Assembly: GCA_033439295.1 (NCBI GenBank)
Contig: JAVTLE010000016.1
Location: 1,984,001 to 2,048,000, forward strand
Length of the DNA stretch: 64,000 nucleotides
Reading direction: 5' to 3'
DNA from: Deuterostichococcus epilithicus
Taxonomy: Eukaryota; Chlorophyta; Trebouxiophyceae; Prasiolales; Stichococcaceae
Notes under the pieces: model-generated
What the model was told of the DNA's origin: nothing
The model's database searches: none
Seen by the model: the letters and a program-made list of their open reading frames with translations, nothing else
In this document: in pieces, positions 52,996-64,000 of the stretch
Layout of the letters: each line of letters begins with the position of its first letter
How positions within the stretch are numbered: position 1 is the stretch's first letter
Translations under genes and position numbers: made by a program

Positions 52996-55900
52996 CCTTC
53001 GCCAAGCCGGAGAATGCCCTCAAACGGGCGGAGGAGCTCGTCGCCGTGGGGCAGAGCCACGCCGCGCTGCAGGCGCTGCACGACGTGATCACCAGCAAGC
53101 GCCACCGCACGTGGCAGAAGGTGCTGGAGACCATCATGTTCAAGTACGTGGACCTGTGCGTGGAGCTGAAGAAGGGGCGCTACGCCAAGGACGGCCTCAT
53201 CCACTACCGTAACGTGTGCCAGCAAGTCAACGTGGCGTCGCTGGAGGAGGTCATCAAGTACTTCATCAAGACCGCCACTGGCCGTGCGGAGGCCGCCACC
53301 GCCTCTGCGGAGGTGGGCTGCATGCATCTTCAACCAGACCCTCAGAGCGACAAAGCCCACAAAACCCAGCGGAACCTGTGTCTGAACACGATTGACGGAG
53401 GCCATGGTTGCCTGATGCCGCTTGCAGTGGAACCATGTCTCATCCTTGCATGAGACAGGCACACACGTGACTCCCCCCTGTATCGCGCAGTCGGTGGAGC
53501 TGGACGTGAAGGACCTGGATGAGGCGGCCAGCCCGGAGGACCTCATGCTCGGCTTTGTCAGCAGTGAGAAGGGCAAGGTGAGCGGGCGCGGCGGATGCTG
53601 TTCTTCGGTGCTTGTGCGTGGTCTCCCAAAGTGGACCGGCAGCCGCAGCTGCAGCGTTTCGGAAGCGTTATGGACGCGTCAATGCCTGCCACGGACATCT
53701 GCGGCCGCTGCTGCTCGTGATGCGTCTGCAACCGCAGGCAGCAGCAGCCGTGCAGCAGCTGCAGCAGCAGATGCAGGCACACAGCAGCGCGGCTGTGCAC
53801 TGGCTTGCAATGTCTTATGGCACATGTCCCACACACAGCATCACTGGCTGCTCGTGCGCCTTCAACCCCAAACCCTGAAATTACTGCACAGGATCGCACG
53901 GACCGTGAGCTGGTCACGCCCTGGTTCAAGTTTCTGTGGGAGACGTACCGCACCACGCTGGACATCCTGCGCAACAACAGCCGCCTGGAGTCGCTGTACG
54001 CGATGACCGCCGGCCGCGCTTTCCAGTTCTGCGTGACCTACAAGCGCACCACGGAGTTCCGCCGCCTGTGTGACACGCTGCGCAACCACCTGGCCAACCT
54101 CAACAAGTGAGCTCGCATTGCTCTGGTCCATCTTGCTGCTGACCTGGCAGGTTCCAGCTGCCTTTTTGACGCCAAACTTGTGTCGCTTTGGGTTTAGCAT
54201 CGAGTTCACGGCAGACGGGGGTGAGGATATCGAGTGTTGACATGATTGAAGGACTGACACACAGGATGCAAAGCAATGTTCGGCTCCTGAACAGCAAGCT
54301 GCTACCTAGGTGCTCATCATGCGAGTCATGCTTTCCTCAGGTACCGCGAGCAGCGTGATCGGCCGGACCTGACCCTCCCAGAGACGCTGCAGCTGTACCT
54401 GGAGACGCGCTTCGAGCAGCTCAAGGTGGGCATGACTGCCAACGATTACAGGAACCACATGTCACACAAAGCACATGCCGTGCTGCGTTGCATGTTAGGA
54501 GGGCAGCCACAATGGGTTGCGGATTATCAACAGAGGTCCAGCCAGGACTGACCAAAGGCACATGTCAGGGCCTATGTGCGTGCAAACCGGGCAGCCACAC
54601 AGCCAGCTCCGAGTTATCAACAAGTTTTTGGCACCTGCTGACCCGCTTGTGGACACTGCACCTGCAGACGGCGTGCGACCTGGAGCTGTGGCAGGAGGCC
54701 TTCCGCAGCGTGGAGGACATCCAGGGGCTGATGGCGCTAGGCAAGAAGGCGCCCAAGCCGCAGCTTATGGCCATCTACTACGCCCGCCTCACCCGCATCT
54801 TCACTGTGTCGGGCTCCCACCTCTACAATGGCTACGCCTGGTGCGCTGTGAGAAGTGAAGCGGGGAAAGGAATGCACTGGCAAAATAAGGTCGAGTCACT
54901 GCAGGCTGCATGCGCTGCGCATGGCATGAAGGGTGCCATCATGCAACCCGCATGATTGCATGTGCAAGCAGGGTCTGTGACATGCCAGTGCCCTTCGCAG
55001 GGCTTGCAGCTTCCCGCTTCAAGGAGCCATGGATCACAGCTGCAAAATCAAAGCTGCCGAATGAAACCTGATGTCATCGCAACCCACTTGAACAGGTACA
55101 AGCTGTTCAACCTGGCGCGCGGGTACAACAAAAACCTGACGCCGGGCGATGTGGCGGGCATGGCGTCCTGTGTGCTGCTGTCGGCGCTGGCCATCCCCCC
55201 GTACGACCGCGCAGCGGGCGCCGCCACCGACGCGCAGGCCGAGCTGGAGCACGAGCGCTCCGTCCGCATGGCCGCCATCCTGGGCTTCTCAGTGGTGCGC
55301 CATCGCTGCTGCTCATGGGTTCTGCGCATGCGTTCACCTGAGCTTGCTGCCGTACGTGTCATTGCGGGCTGCTTTCGAAGCGCGCGAGAGCGCGCGCGAG
55401 CCCAAAAACGAAAGGCCGGCAAGAGGCCGGCCTGCAGCAGCACACACGGCTGTTGCGGCACGGGGCACAGGTCGAACAGCCTGTCGCGAGGGCGCGCACT
55501 GCATCGGAAACGAAGCTGAAACGAAGCTGAGGCGGCCCTTGTCGTGGTGTCTACCTCAGGACGCGAAGCGGGGGGCGCGCGACATGCTGTCCCGGGGCTC
55601 CCTGCTGGCCGAGCTGCAGGCCAAGGGCGTCCTGAACATCATCCCCCAGGTGCGCCTAGTATGTGTGAATGCTCAAGGCCCGGCTGTCCACTGAGTGCCT
55701 GGCCAGCTGGTTTGTCAACTCTGCGTTTTACCGTGTTGTCTTGCTTGGCCCCGTCACAGGCAACTGCTTGCAACCTGAAAACAGTCGAACACTCTCTGCT
55801 GGATGTGGCAGGCCATTCCACTAAAGCTCGAAGTGGCTCTGACAGTCCGTGGGACCCGCCTCCTGGCTGAGGCCTGAACTCTGTGGACCCATAACTGCAG

Positions 55901-58900
55901 GAGGTAAAGGACATCTTCCAGCTGCTGGAGGCGGACTTCAACCCGCTGGAGCTGTGCTCGCGGCTGGCGCCGCTGCTGGAGGCGCTCCCGGGGCTCAATG
56001 CGGAGCTGTCCTCATCGGCGCCCGTGCAGACGGCGGACCTGGGGCTGTACCGGCCCGCGCTGCAGCGCGTCGCCATCATCAAGATGCTGAACCAGCTGTC
56101 GCAGGTGCGCTGATCGGAGGCCATTACAGACAGTCTGTAACATCTGTGGGGCCGCTGGAAGGAAGGAGAATGTGCTATTCCCTCGGCGCACTGCACCGAC
56201 CTTGCCAGCTGCCTGCTACCCGGCTCAGACTGTTCCCACCACTGAAGACCATCCTTGTCTGGCACTGCTGGAGAAGATCGGCAGTGGGGCTCTGAGGCCT
56301 CATCTTTCGTGCTGTGCAGGTGTACTCGGTGATGCAGCTTGACAACCTGGCTAAGCTGGTGCCCTTTGCCACGCTCGGCGAAATGGAGACCATCATTGTG
56401 GACGCCATCCGCCACGGTGTGCTTGTGCTTCACCTGGTTTCGTGGCAGCAGTGCACGGCAATCGATGGGATTGAGGGCCTGCATCAGGCGTCTACAGGCA
56501 CATAAATCATTTGATAAAAGTGCTTGGCGACAGGCTCGTCGCACAGTCGTGTGGTCTGGCAACAAGCCAAGTTGCAGTTGCTCGTGGTGCTGCAGCAATA
56601 GCTTCACGAAGGCTGCTCCTTCCATCGTTGCATGATATGCTCCCACCTTCCACCTTTCCAGGCTTCCTGGCAGTGCGGCTGGACCACCGGGCGGGCACCC
56701 TGCGCTTTGGCGCCCCGGGCCTGGAGTCGGACCGCATGCGGGACCACATCGCGGCGATGGCGCGCCGCCTCACCACAGCGCAGCGCATGATCCAGCCGGC
56801 GGTGGAGCCTGCCCTGGAGCAGCGCCGCCTGGCGGTGCGCAGCTCCCCCCTTCCTTCTTTCAAGAGCCCATTATGCCTGTGCCGGGGTTGACAAGCGTGC
56901 CGGCACGCTGTCGGGCGTGTCTGCACCCGTCTGTGTGCACAGCACCCACCTCCATGCTTCTGAGCCGACATCTGCACAATCTCGCGCTGACACCGCTGCC
57001 CCGTTCCGCCATGCGCAGCTGGTGCAAGCCGCGGGCGAGTCGGCGGTGCGCGACAACCAGCGGGCGCTGGCGCGCAAGGTGGTCATCGAGGAGCGCAAGG
57101 AGAAGGCGGAGCGCGCCGCGCTGGCGGCCGAGCAGGAGGACGCCGACCGGCGCCTGCTGCAGCAGCGCATCAACAACGCCGTGGAGGAGCAGCGCCGCAA
57201 GGACGAGATGTGAGTGGATTTCTTGAATGATCCTCGAGTCTCGCGGCTGGTGACAGCTCGGCCTCTCGTGCATGTGCATGGTCCCGGCAGGCGTGAAGTG
57301 CCCGCTGCGGTGGCACACCCATCAGGTTGCGTCCTCCTAGCTGGCCTGGCACATGCGTACCAACCGCAACAGGCGGCAGCGGGCGCTGCATGCAGCCCCA
57401 GTGGCCCGCCATGGCTTTGAGCAGCCTTTCTACACGATCTCCGACGGCTTTGCCTGAGGAGGCCGTGTGCGGGGCCTGCAGGCTGAAGCGCGAGACGGAG
57501 CGCATCAAGCGCGAGATCGAGCAGCGGGAGATGGAGGAGGCACTGGCGCTCGTCAAGGCCTCCAAGGGCAAGTCCGTCAAGCTCAAGGTGCGCCGCCGGC
57601 CGCATTGCTGGCCGCCCTGCGGAACCCACGACAGGCGTGCTATGGATGCTGCCTGTTGCGCAACGTGCAGGGATACACCGGCCTGTGTGCCTGCTGTGCG
57701 CCGAGCTGCTCACAATGGCCTTCTGGATCCGATAAGCGACTGGTTTTCCGACGCGCAGGACGGGGAGAAGCTGGACAAAGAGGCGCTGATGCGGGAGGCC
57801 ATCAGCGGGCAGATGAAGGAGCGGCAGGAGCTGGAGCGCAAGATGCAGAGCCAGGCGCGGCGGGCGGACCACTTGGAGCGCGCCCGCCGCGAGGAGGAGG
57901 CGCCCCTCCTGCTCGCCGCCTACAACGCCCGCCTGCAGGCAAGCGTAGCTGCAACACCAACGGTCCCACCAATGGCAGTGCCAATGGTTCCTCCATTGTG
58001 CCGCTGCTGGCCCCGCTTCGCCTTGCCCGCGCTCTGTGAAGGTTGGATGCTGGTTCTTGCTGGACGACAGACGGCGGCGGCCGGGTGTGCACTCTCGAAA
58101 GGTGCGTCCTGGCAACAGGCGCCGCAATGCACTGTCGTGCTGTTGACACGCAGCTGCACCAAGAGCGGCATCCGTCGCGACGCAATCAGGCATGCAGCTT
58201 GGCGACCCGCCGATTATTTGTCCCGCTTCCACAGGAAGATGTGCGGCACAATCAAAAGCACTTCCTCAGCTGTTCCGACTTCAAACGCTCTCGTTTTGCT
58301 GTAACAGGAGGACGAGGTGCGGCACAAGGCAGCGATGGAGGAGCGCGAGCGGCAGCACCGCGCGGAGTGGGAGGTTGCCGTTGCTGAGAAGCAGCGCCTG
58401 GCGCGCATGCGCGGCGACGAGGCCGACTTCCGCAAGGGCATCATGGACCGCCGCGCCGCCGAGTTCGAGGCCCTGCGGGTGCGTGGCTGCCGCTGCTGTG
58501 TGCTGGTTCACCTGCTGAGGAATGGCGCCGCCCAGCGGCGTGCAACCGGCATGCTTTCCGCGTGCTCGGATTGCGGATGTTGTCGGCCGCTCCCAGCCGG
58601 CTGTTCAGGCTTGAGACTGCAAGTGACCATCCACTGACATGCCATTAGCGACGCGCCAGCAGCGAGGCTCAGCGCTGAGAACAGGTGGTGCTGGCCGCCT
58701 CCTTGGCATGATGCAGTGATGTCTGGCGCAGGCGGCGCGCGAGGAGCGCATTGAGGAGAAGAAGCAGATGCTGAAGGAGCAGCGGGAGTTCAACCGCAAA
58801 AAGGAGTACGCCCGCCAGTGCCGCGTCAAGGTGCGGTGACTTCCTTGGATCCTGCGTCTGTGTGCCCCCTGCGAAGTGAGCCTTCCAAGTCAGGCTGTGA

Positions 58901-59968
58901 GGAGCGTGTGCAAACTGAGGTCCTCTGTCCAGTCAGCATGTGCGCCGCTGGAAGCCACTTTGGTAGTCCACACAGCTTGTTGCAGTTGGAGGCGAGGTTC
59001 GCTGAATACCGAAGACGCATATTGGCATGCAGGTGGAGGAGATGCGGCGGCTGGCGGAGGAGGCGGAGCTGGCGCGCATCGCGGAGCAGGAGGCGCGAGA
59101 GGAGGCGGAGCGGCAGCGCAAGCTGCAGGAGGCCGCCCAGAAGCAGAAGGCCCGCGAGGAGGAGATCGAGCGCCGGGTGCTTATTGCCTCCCCCTGCTTC
59201 CTGCCGCCTGCCCTACGCAGCAACTGCTACTTCTCAACCTGTGCTTCTGGCTGAGGGTCCGAGAGCAGAGCGCTGGGTCCGCCATGGTGCCTGGGGGTTC
59301 GGACGTGTGCCTCTATTGCCAGAACCTTGCTTGGCAACAACTGGCAGTCGGCAGGGGAACTAGCACGCTGACGCCGTCCAACCGTGCTGCTCCCTAAACA
59401 CAGGCTGCGGAGCACCGCGCCAAGCTGCTGGCGGAACCGGCGCCCCGCGAGCGCTCCGACTCGCGCGAGCGCGAGCCGGTCATCGGCGGCGCCTTCGTGC
59501 CGTCGGCGGCGGCGGCTGCGCGGCCAGGCCGCGCAGGCTCCTTCGTGCCGCCGGCGCGCCGCGGCGACGCAGCGCCCGCCGCAGCAGCCGCCGCGGGCGA
59601 GGATCGCNACTGGACGCGCCGCGAGGCGCCGCCGGCGGCCACCGCGCGCCCGCCGCCGCCGCGGAGCCGGCCTCGGGCGGCGGCGCCTGGCGGCCCCGGG
59701 AGCCCGCGGCGAGGGCGCCGCCCCGCCTGCTCGCGATGCCGCACCCGAGCGCGGCGCGTGGGCGCCGTCGAGACGCGGCCGCGAGCCGGCACGCGAGGAC
59801 GGGCCGCCGCCCTCCGCGGCCTTTGGCGCCTCGCGCCGCGACGGCGAGGCCCCGCCGCCGGCCCGTGAGGCCGGCGGCAGCAAGTGGGAGCCACGCNGCG
59901 GCGGCGACCNCGAAGCACCACGTGCAGCAGCACCGCCGCCGGCGCCGCGCGGCGGCAGCCGCTGGTAG
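52996..59968 (+). CDS. TIF3A1: eIF3 subunit a, translation initiation factor scaffold
   Basis: eIF3a is the largest scaffold of eIF3 and bridges the 40S subunit. The first visible exon starts at 52996 ([20 protein letters not shown]), residues 2-4 of the plant protein; the initiating ATG exon is not located. Then [20 protein letters not shown] (53139), [20 protein letters not shown] (53920), [19 protein letters not shown] (54052), [20 protein letters not shown] (54682), [20 protein letters not shown] (55098), [20 protein letters not shown] (55575), [20 protein letters not shown] (55902), [20 protein letters not shown] (56320) and [20 protein letters not shown] (56664). These cover the helical repeats and PCI domain. 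After 57020 the protein is a long Arg/Glu-rich coiled coil in many exons ([20 protein letters not shown] 57482; [20 protein letters not shown] 58318; [20 protein letters not shown] 59034). The Arg/Pro/Gly/Ala-rich C-terminus ends GGSRW, TAG at 59966. It contains ambiguous bases at 59608, 59897 and 59910 and does not stay in one frame. Confidence 0.9.
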
Positions 59969-60727
59969 GCTGCGGGACTCCCCGCTGCCGGTGTGCGGGC
60001 GGAGGCTGGCGCTGTGGCACCTCGCTGCAGCTCCTGCTTCCCGCCTCTGCGTCGGCTCCAGGCGGCAACGGACGCGTGGTCTCGTGGCCCTCGTGTCGAT
60101 TTCTGTTTCCAGCCGCCCCGTTCGTTGGGCACATCAGCTGAGCACATGGGTCATACGGATGGTGACCAGGACGGCGGCTGCGGTGGTGGGCATACTGTCT
60201 GCTGTGCAGCCTGCAGCTCAGGCCAGCAGGGCGGTTCGACTTTGGAGTTCGACTGGCTCGTTGGTGTGCTGGAGTGCTTCAGGCTGATGCGGTGCCAACG
60301 AAGACAAATACGCTGATCTACCAACTCATCTGCAATGTGTAATGATCGACGACTTTGCGCGCCACGCAGGCTCCAGCCCCACAACTTCAAGTTGCTGTGT
60401 GACCTTCCCGCGAGCCCCGTGATCAACATGTGGCAGGCATTTGGAGGGGATCGCTCTCCCGCGTTCATTCGGATAATCCTCCAAAAGCTGTGCGGCTATT
60501 GGGGCTGAACTACTCATCAACGCCAATGCCTGCTGTCTCGCCGCTCGCCCGCAAGCTCGCCTCGCCGTTAGCAGTGCGTTCCGCTAGTGGCTGTTCGGAG
60601 TGACTGTGCGGCTGGTTCCAGCTGGCCCCCTCTGCAACGCGCTCGCCGGGTAACAAAAGCGCCCAAAAAGCGAACTCGGACCGTACAGCCGGCCCAGCCA
60701 GCCGCGTGCCGAGCGGCGCCCGCACCC
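59969..60727. other. Intergenic between eIF3a and kinase gene
   Basis: About 760 bases holding the eIF3a 3' region and kinase promoter. No coding sequence with family support was seen. Confidence 0.5.
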
Positions 60728-63700
60728 ATGCTGTCGCCCATGGCCTCCTTGCGGCCTCCGGGAGTGCGGTGTGCAGTACTGGAGCAGGCGCAGGCGGGCT
60801 GCGGCACAAAAACCCCCGTCCTGGGCCAGTCGACCGCGTCGGCCCGCCGCCAGCTTGACCGGTCTCCCGCGCGCAGCCCCTCAGCACAGCTCGGCTATGA
60901 CCTTGCCGGCGTCCCGGCACTGCTCTCGCTGCGGCAGGTCTCCGGAAAGGCCCGAGCCCGCGCCTCAGGTGAGGCATCCTACGCAAGCACCTCACGCAAT
61001 CATTTTGCCGCAGCGTCAGCACGTCCCTATGCTGATGCGTTCGGCTTGATTCGATATTCCAACATGTCTGGGGTGCACATCGCCAGTTTAGCGCGCTCCA
61101 GATTGTCCGTCCGCCTGCAGTCTTGGCCGCGTGCGAGCTCCCAGTGTGGCTGCAGGCTGCGCACACCCTGTTTGAACGGCCTGAGCCATCATCTGATGTC
61201 GTGCATAATTTTCATGCTGGCGTCAGCCGTGCTGCTCGCCTGCAAGGCGCCACGCGTGCTGTTGCCCTAGGTGGTGCCCTAGGTGCTGAATACAACACAC
61301 GCTTTCTGTGCCATGTGGACCCGCCTCCCGATCTCTGTTGTCCTCGCGCTCCGCTGCAGGCGTCGTTTCAGCGCAACAGAACGCCCTCAACTCGGCCGCG
61401 GCAGCTCCCAGCCGCGCCGCGGCGCAGACAGCAGCGCCAGCGCCAGGCCGTGGTGCCGAGCTGGGCCTGGCCACGGACTTTGAGACGCACTTCGAAATGG
61501 GGGCGCTTCTGGGCGTCGGCAGCTTCGGCGCCGTCCACAGGGCAGTGGACCTTGCCTCTGGTCGCGAGGTGGCTGTCAAGGTGCTGCGGAAAGACCTGCC
61601 ACGCGGCTTGCACCCCACCCGCGGCACCGGCAGGTCCGCCTTTCTTGCCACCGCTCGTAGAACACTTGTCTACTTGCCTTGTCGTCATGTCCGGCAAATT
61701 CTCTGTGTTGCGTTCGGCACGCATAGTAGCGGTGCCTGCATTGGGCTACGGTCTGCAGCGCTTGCCCACATGCATGGCATACAAACACCTGCCTACACCG
61801 CTGCTGCCGCCATGGATGTCACAGCGTGCTGACATGCATGCCACCGCTCGCCGCCGCAGGATCAGCAGGCAGAAGCTGCTGAAGCGACTGAGGCGGGAGA
61901 TCGACACACTGCGATCGCTGGACGGCTGCGCCTCGGCGATTGCCTTCGAGGGCGCCTTTGAAAGCGACTCCCACGTGTATCTCGTCATGGAGGTCTGCAA
62001 TGGCGGCGACCTGGAGACGCTGCTCAAGGTGTGCCCCCAGACGCAAATGCACACATATCAAGACTCTACACCCTCCCTGTTTTGAGCACATCCACCCTGT
62101 TTCCGGCACAAACGAACAGTGTCTCAAGGGCGGGACACATGGCCCCCTCCTCTCCGTCTTGCAATGGCACATCCTCCGCATGCTGGATAAACCCTTCTGG
62201 CCTGAGTCATCCCGTTGCAATGCAGTCCTGCGGTGCGATGAGCGAGCGGCATGCGGCGATGGTAGTGTGGGAGGTGCTGCGGCTGGTGTGTGCCTGCCAC
62301 GCTGCCGGCATCCTGCACGGCGACATCAAGCCCTCCAACTTCCTGCTGGCGCCCGGCAACCCGCTGTGCCCGGGTGCGTGGCCCCCGCTGCTTTGCGTCT
62401 GGCCTACAGATGAGACCAGATATACATGCGAGGTTGGTGCAGCATCCTTGTAGCGCCCTTTCGCTATTGCTGCTACACCAGTCTCGACCTTCATGGTCCC
62501 TTAGTGGCGGCGCGCTGACTGTCAACCGCCATCCCCTTGCAGTGCCGCTGCCGCCGTCCGCGGCCGGCGTCGCAGCGCACCGCNCCGCGCGGCGCGAGAT
62601 GGCCGCCGAGCAGGCTGAGGCAGCCGAGGCGCCGGCGTTCTGCCCGCTGCCGTTGGCGGACTGCTCGGCCAGCGACCTGTGCGTGCCGTACGCCGGCGGC
62701 TGGCTCAAGGGTGTCGACTTTGGCTGCTCGCATGAGGCGCCGCCCGGGGTGCCGCTCACCAAGATGACCGGGACCCCCGCCTTCATGGTGCGCCACTCAT
62801 TGCGGTTCTTTGCCTCGTTGTTCGTGGCCCGACTTGCAGCAGTGCTTCGACTGCAATTGTGATGGTTGCGCCACGCACAGGTTGCCCATGCTGCCTGCTG
62901 CTGTGACCCGTGCCAGGGCTGATCCCTGCTCCTCTATCGAGCTGGCATGCCGCAGATTCCCGGGTCATTCTTCGCCCATTCCTGGATGGCATTTTGTTGC
63001 AGGCGCCAGAGGTGTATGCGCGCAACTTTGGGACGCAAGCGGACATGTGGAGCCTGGGCATGCTCGCGTATCAAGTGCTGTCTGACAGGTGATTATCGCT
63101 TCCCACTCCCAACCCCTTCAGAGATTGCGGAGGCCCATTTGTGCTCCTCTCGACAACGAAAAGAGCTGTGACAATGATGCGTGGCAGCCAGGGCCTCATC
63201 CACAGCATGCCAAGTGGGGTTTGATGGCTGTGAAAAGCACGAGGACCGGGCGGTGGATTGTCAACAGCCGATGCATCCTCTCTCCTTGTGGCATGGGCCC
63301 CTGTGGCTGTGTCGGCACCAGCACAGTTGCTTCCCCTCCAAACTTGGCTGCTGATGCCACATCTCGTTTTGCCCGCTCAGGCTGCCCTTCTGGCGGGACG
63401 AGGACGACATGCGCATCACCAACATGAGCGACGTGCGCAGCGCGGTTGCGGAGGCCATTCCCCTGGACTATGGCCCCTGGCTGGCTGCGTCGCCGCAGTG
63501 CCACGACTTCGTGACGCGCCTGCTGCAGGTGTGTGGCTGCCTGATGTGCTCCGACTGCCTGGCAGACGACGCAGCCTTGCTGCCACCTTGCCTTCAGAGT
63601 CGTTTTCGAGCCTGCACAGCAGCCTGTGGGATGCTGCCCCAACACGGCGCCCGCTCTGCGCTGATGCCACATAACGAGTGAACTCTGAAAGAACTCTCTA

Positions 63701-63960
63701 ATCTGCAGCACGACGTGGGGGAGCGCATGACGGCAGAGCAGGCGACGGCGCACCCGTGGTTCGCACTGCACGGCATCTCCGCCGAGGCGGCGGCACACGG
63801 TGGCGGTTTCCTGAGCCAGTCCGGAGCCTCCGACGCCGCCTGCGACCAACGGCCCGATGCGCCGGCGGCCAACAACATCCTGCCGGCAGAGGACATAGCT
63901 GCCCGCGCTGCCATGCGGCTGTCTGCATCGTCTGACCAGCTGGCGCGGCAGGCGGCTTGA
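60728..63960 (+). CDS. CAMK/CDPK-like serine/threonine kinase with possible plastid leader
   Basis: The ATG at 60728 starts a Ser/Arg/Ala/Pro-rich, acid-poor leader of about 80 residues (MLSPMASLRPPGVRCAVLEQ onward), suggestive of organelle import. The kinase domain: GVGSFGAVHRAVDLASG (Gly loop, 61510), VAVKVL (ATP Lys, 61567), KLLKRLRREIDTLRSL (helix C, 61870), HVYLVMEVCNGGDLETLL (61972), ILHGDIKPSNFLLAPGNP (catalytic loop, 62309), an Ala-rich insert of about 60 residues with an ambiguous base at 62584, and VDFGCSHEAPPGVPLTKMTG (DFG, 62715). It continues APEVYARNFGTQADMWSLGM (63004), LPFWRDEDDM (63382), FVTRLLQ|HDVGERMTAEQATAHPWF (63508/63711). The Asp that acts as base is kept, but the usual Arg before it is Gly (HGD), so it is a non-RD kinase. 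No EF-hands follow; the C-terminus is Ala-rich and ends at TGA 63958. Substrate unknown. Confidence 0.8.
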
Positions 63961-64000
63961 GCCCCACAGAGGTGCCGCTGCTGCACAAGGTTCGGGCCGC

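Noticed and set aside
55400-55540. GC-rich hairpin and a GAAACGAAGCT direct repeat in an eIF3a intron, considered as a small RNA
   Set aside because: Short, no recognisable snoRNA or other boxes, and intronic GC-rich hairpins are expected here.

Overview
The window is GC-rich nuclear DNA of a photosynthetic eukaryote, most likely a green alga and plausibly a trebouxiophyte (inference). It has short exons split by many introns of roughly 80-400 bases, three photosystem I antenna genes, nuclear genes for plastid proteins (ClpP, small heat-shock protein) and plant-type versions of CUL4, eIF3a, UBE2S and a CGI-58-like hydrolase. I see no RNA genes, CRISPR arrays or viral genes. I count 15 protein genes.

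Layout: RAD1 (minus, 0.1-2.4 kb); F-box/LRR protein (minus, 3.0-6.2); CUL4 (plus, 6.8-14.1); chloroplast-type small heat-shock protein (minus, 14.5-16.0); PLAC8 protein (minus, 16.7-18.2); a noncoding tandem repeat (18.25-18.84); TMEM62-like metallophosphoesterase (plus, 19.2-25.1); LHCA1-like gene (minus, 25.6-27.5) head-to-head with a second LHCA (plus, 27.7-29.5); a long inverted-repeat 'foldback' element (30.04-31.45); a third LHCA (plus, 31.6-33.8); DCPS decapping scavenger (minus, 34.3-36.9); CGI-58/ABHD4-5-like hydrolase (plus, 37.4-41.0); heme-oxygenase-fold putative metalloenzyme (minus, 41.6-44.2); plastid ClpP (minus, 44.6-47.05); UBE2S (plus, 47.8-49.1); Orn/Lys/Arg decarboxylase (minus, 49.4-52.1 or slightly further); eIF3a (plus, 53.0-60.0); CDPK-like kinase with a possible plastid leader (plus, 60.7-63.96).

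The genes are mostly unrelated housekeeping functions. Themes that recur are genome maintenance and ubiquitin (RAD1, CUL4, F-box, UBE2S), RNA and translation (DCPS, eIF3a), and plastid function (three LHCAs, ClpP, sHSP, possibly the HO-fold protein and kinase).

Two kinds of unexplained structure stand out. First, a roughly 1.4 kb foldback element made almost entirely of nested palindromes lies between two LHCA genes and ends about 170 bases before the third LHCA start codon. Second, introns of RAD1, CUL4 and the CGI-58-like gene hold decayed copies of the neighbouring exon edge, including the splice site, and two CUL4 introns carry perfect 9 and 11 base direct repeats at their two ends. Together these suggest that local duplication across splice sites has been building or enlarging introns in this genome. 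All gene models were read by eye from family conservation plus GT-AG or GC-AG boundaries; internal exon edges are approximate unless listed.
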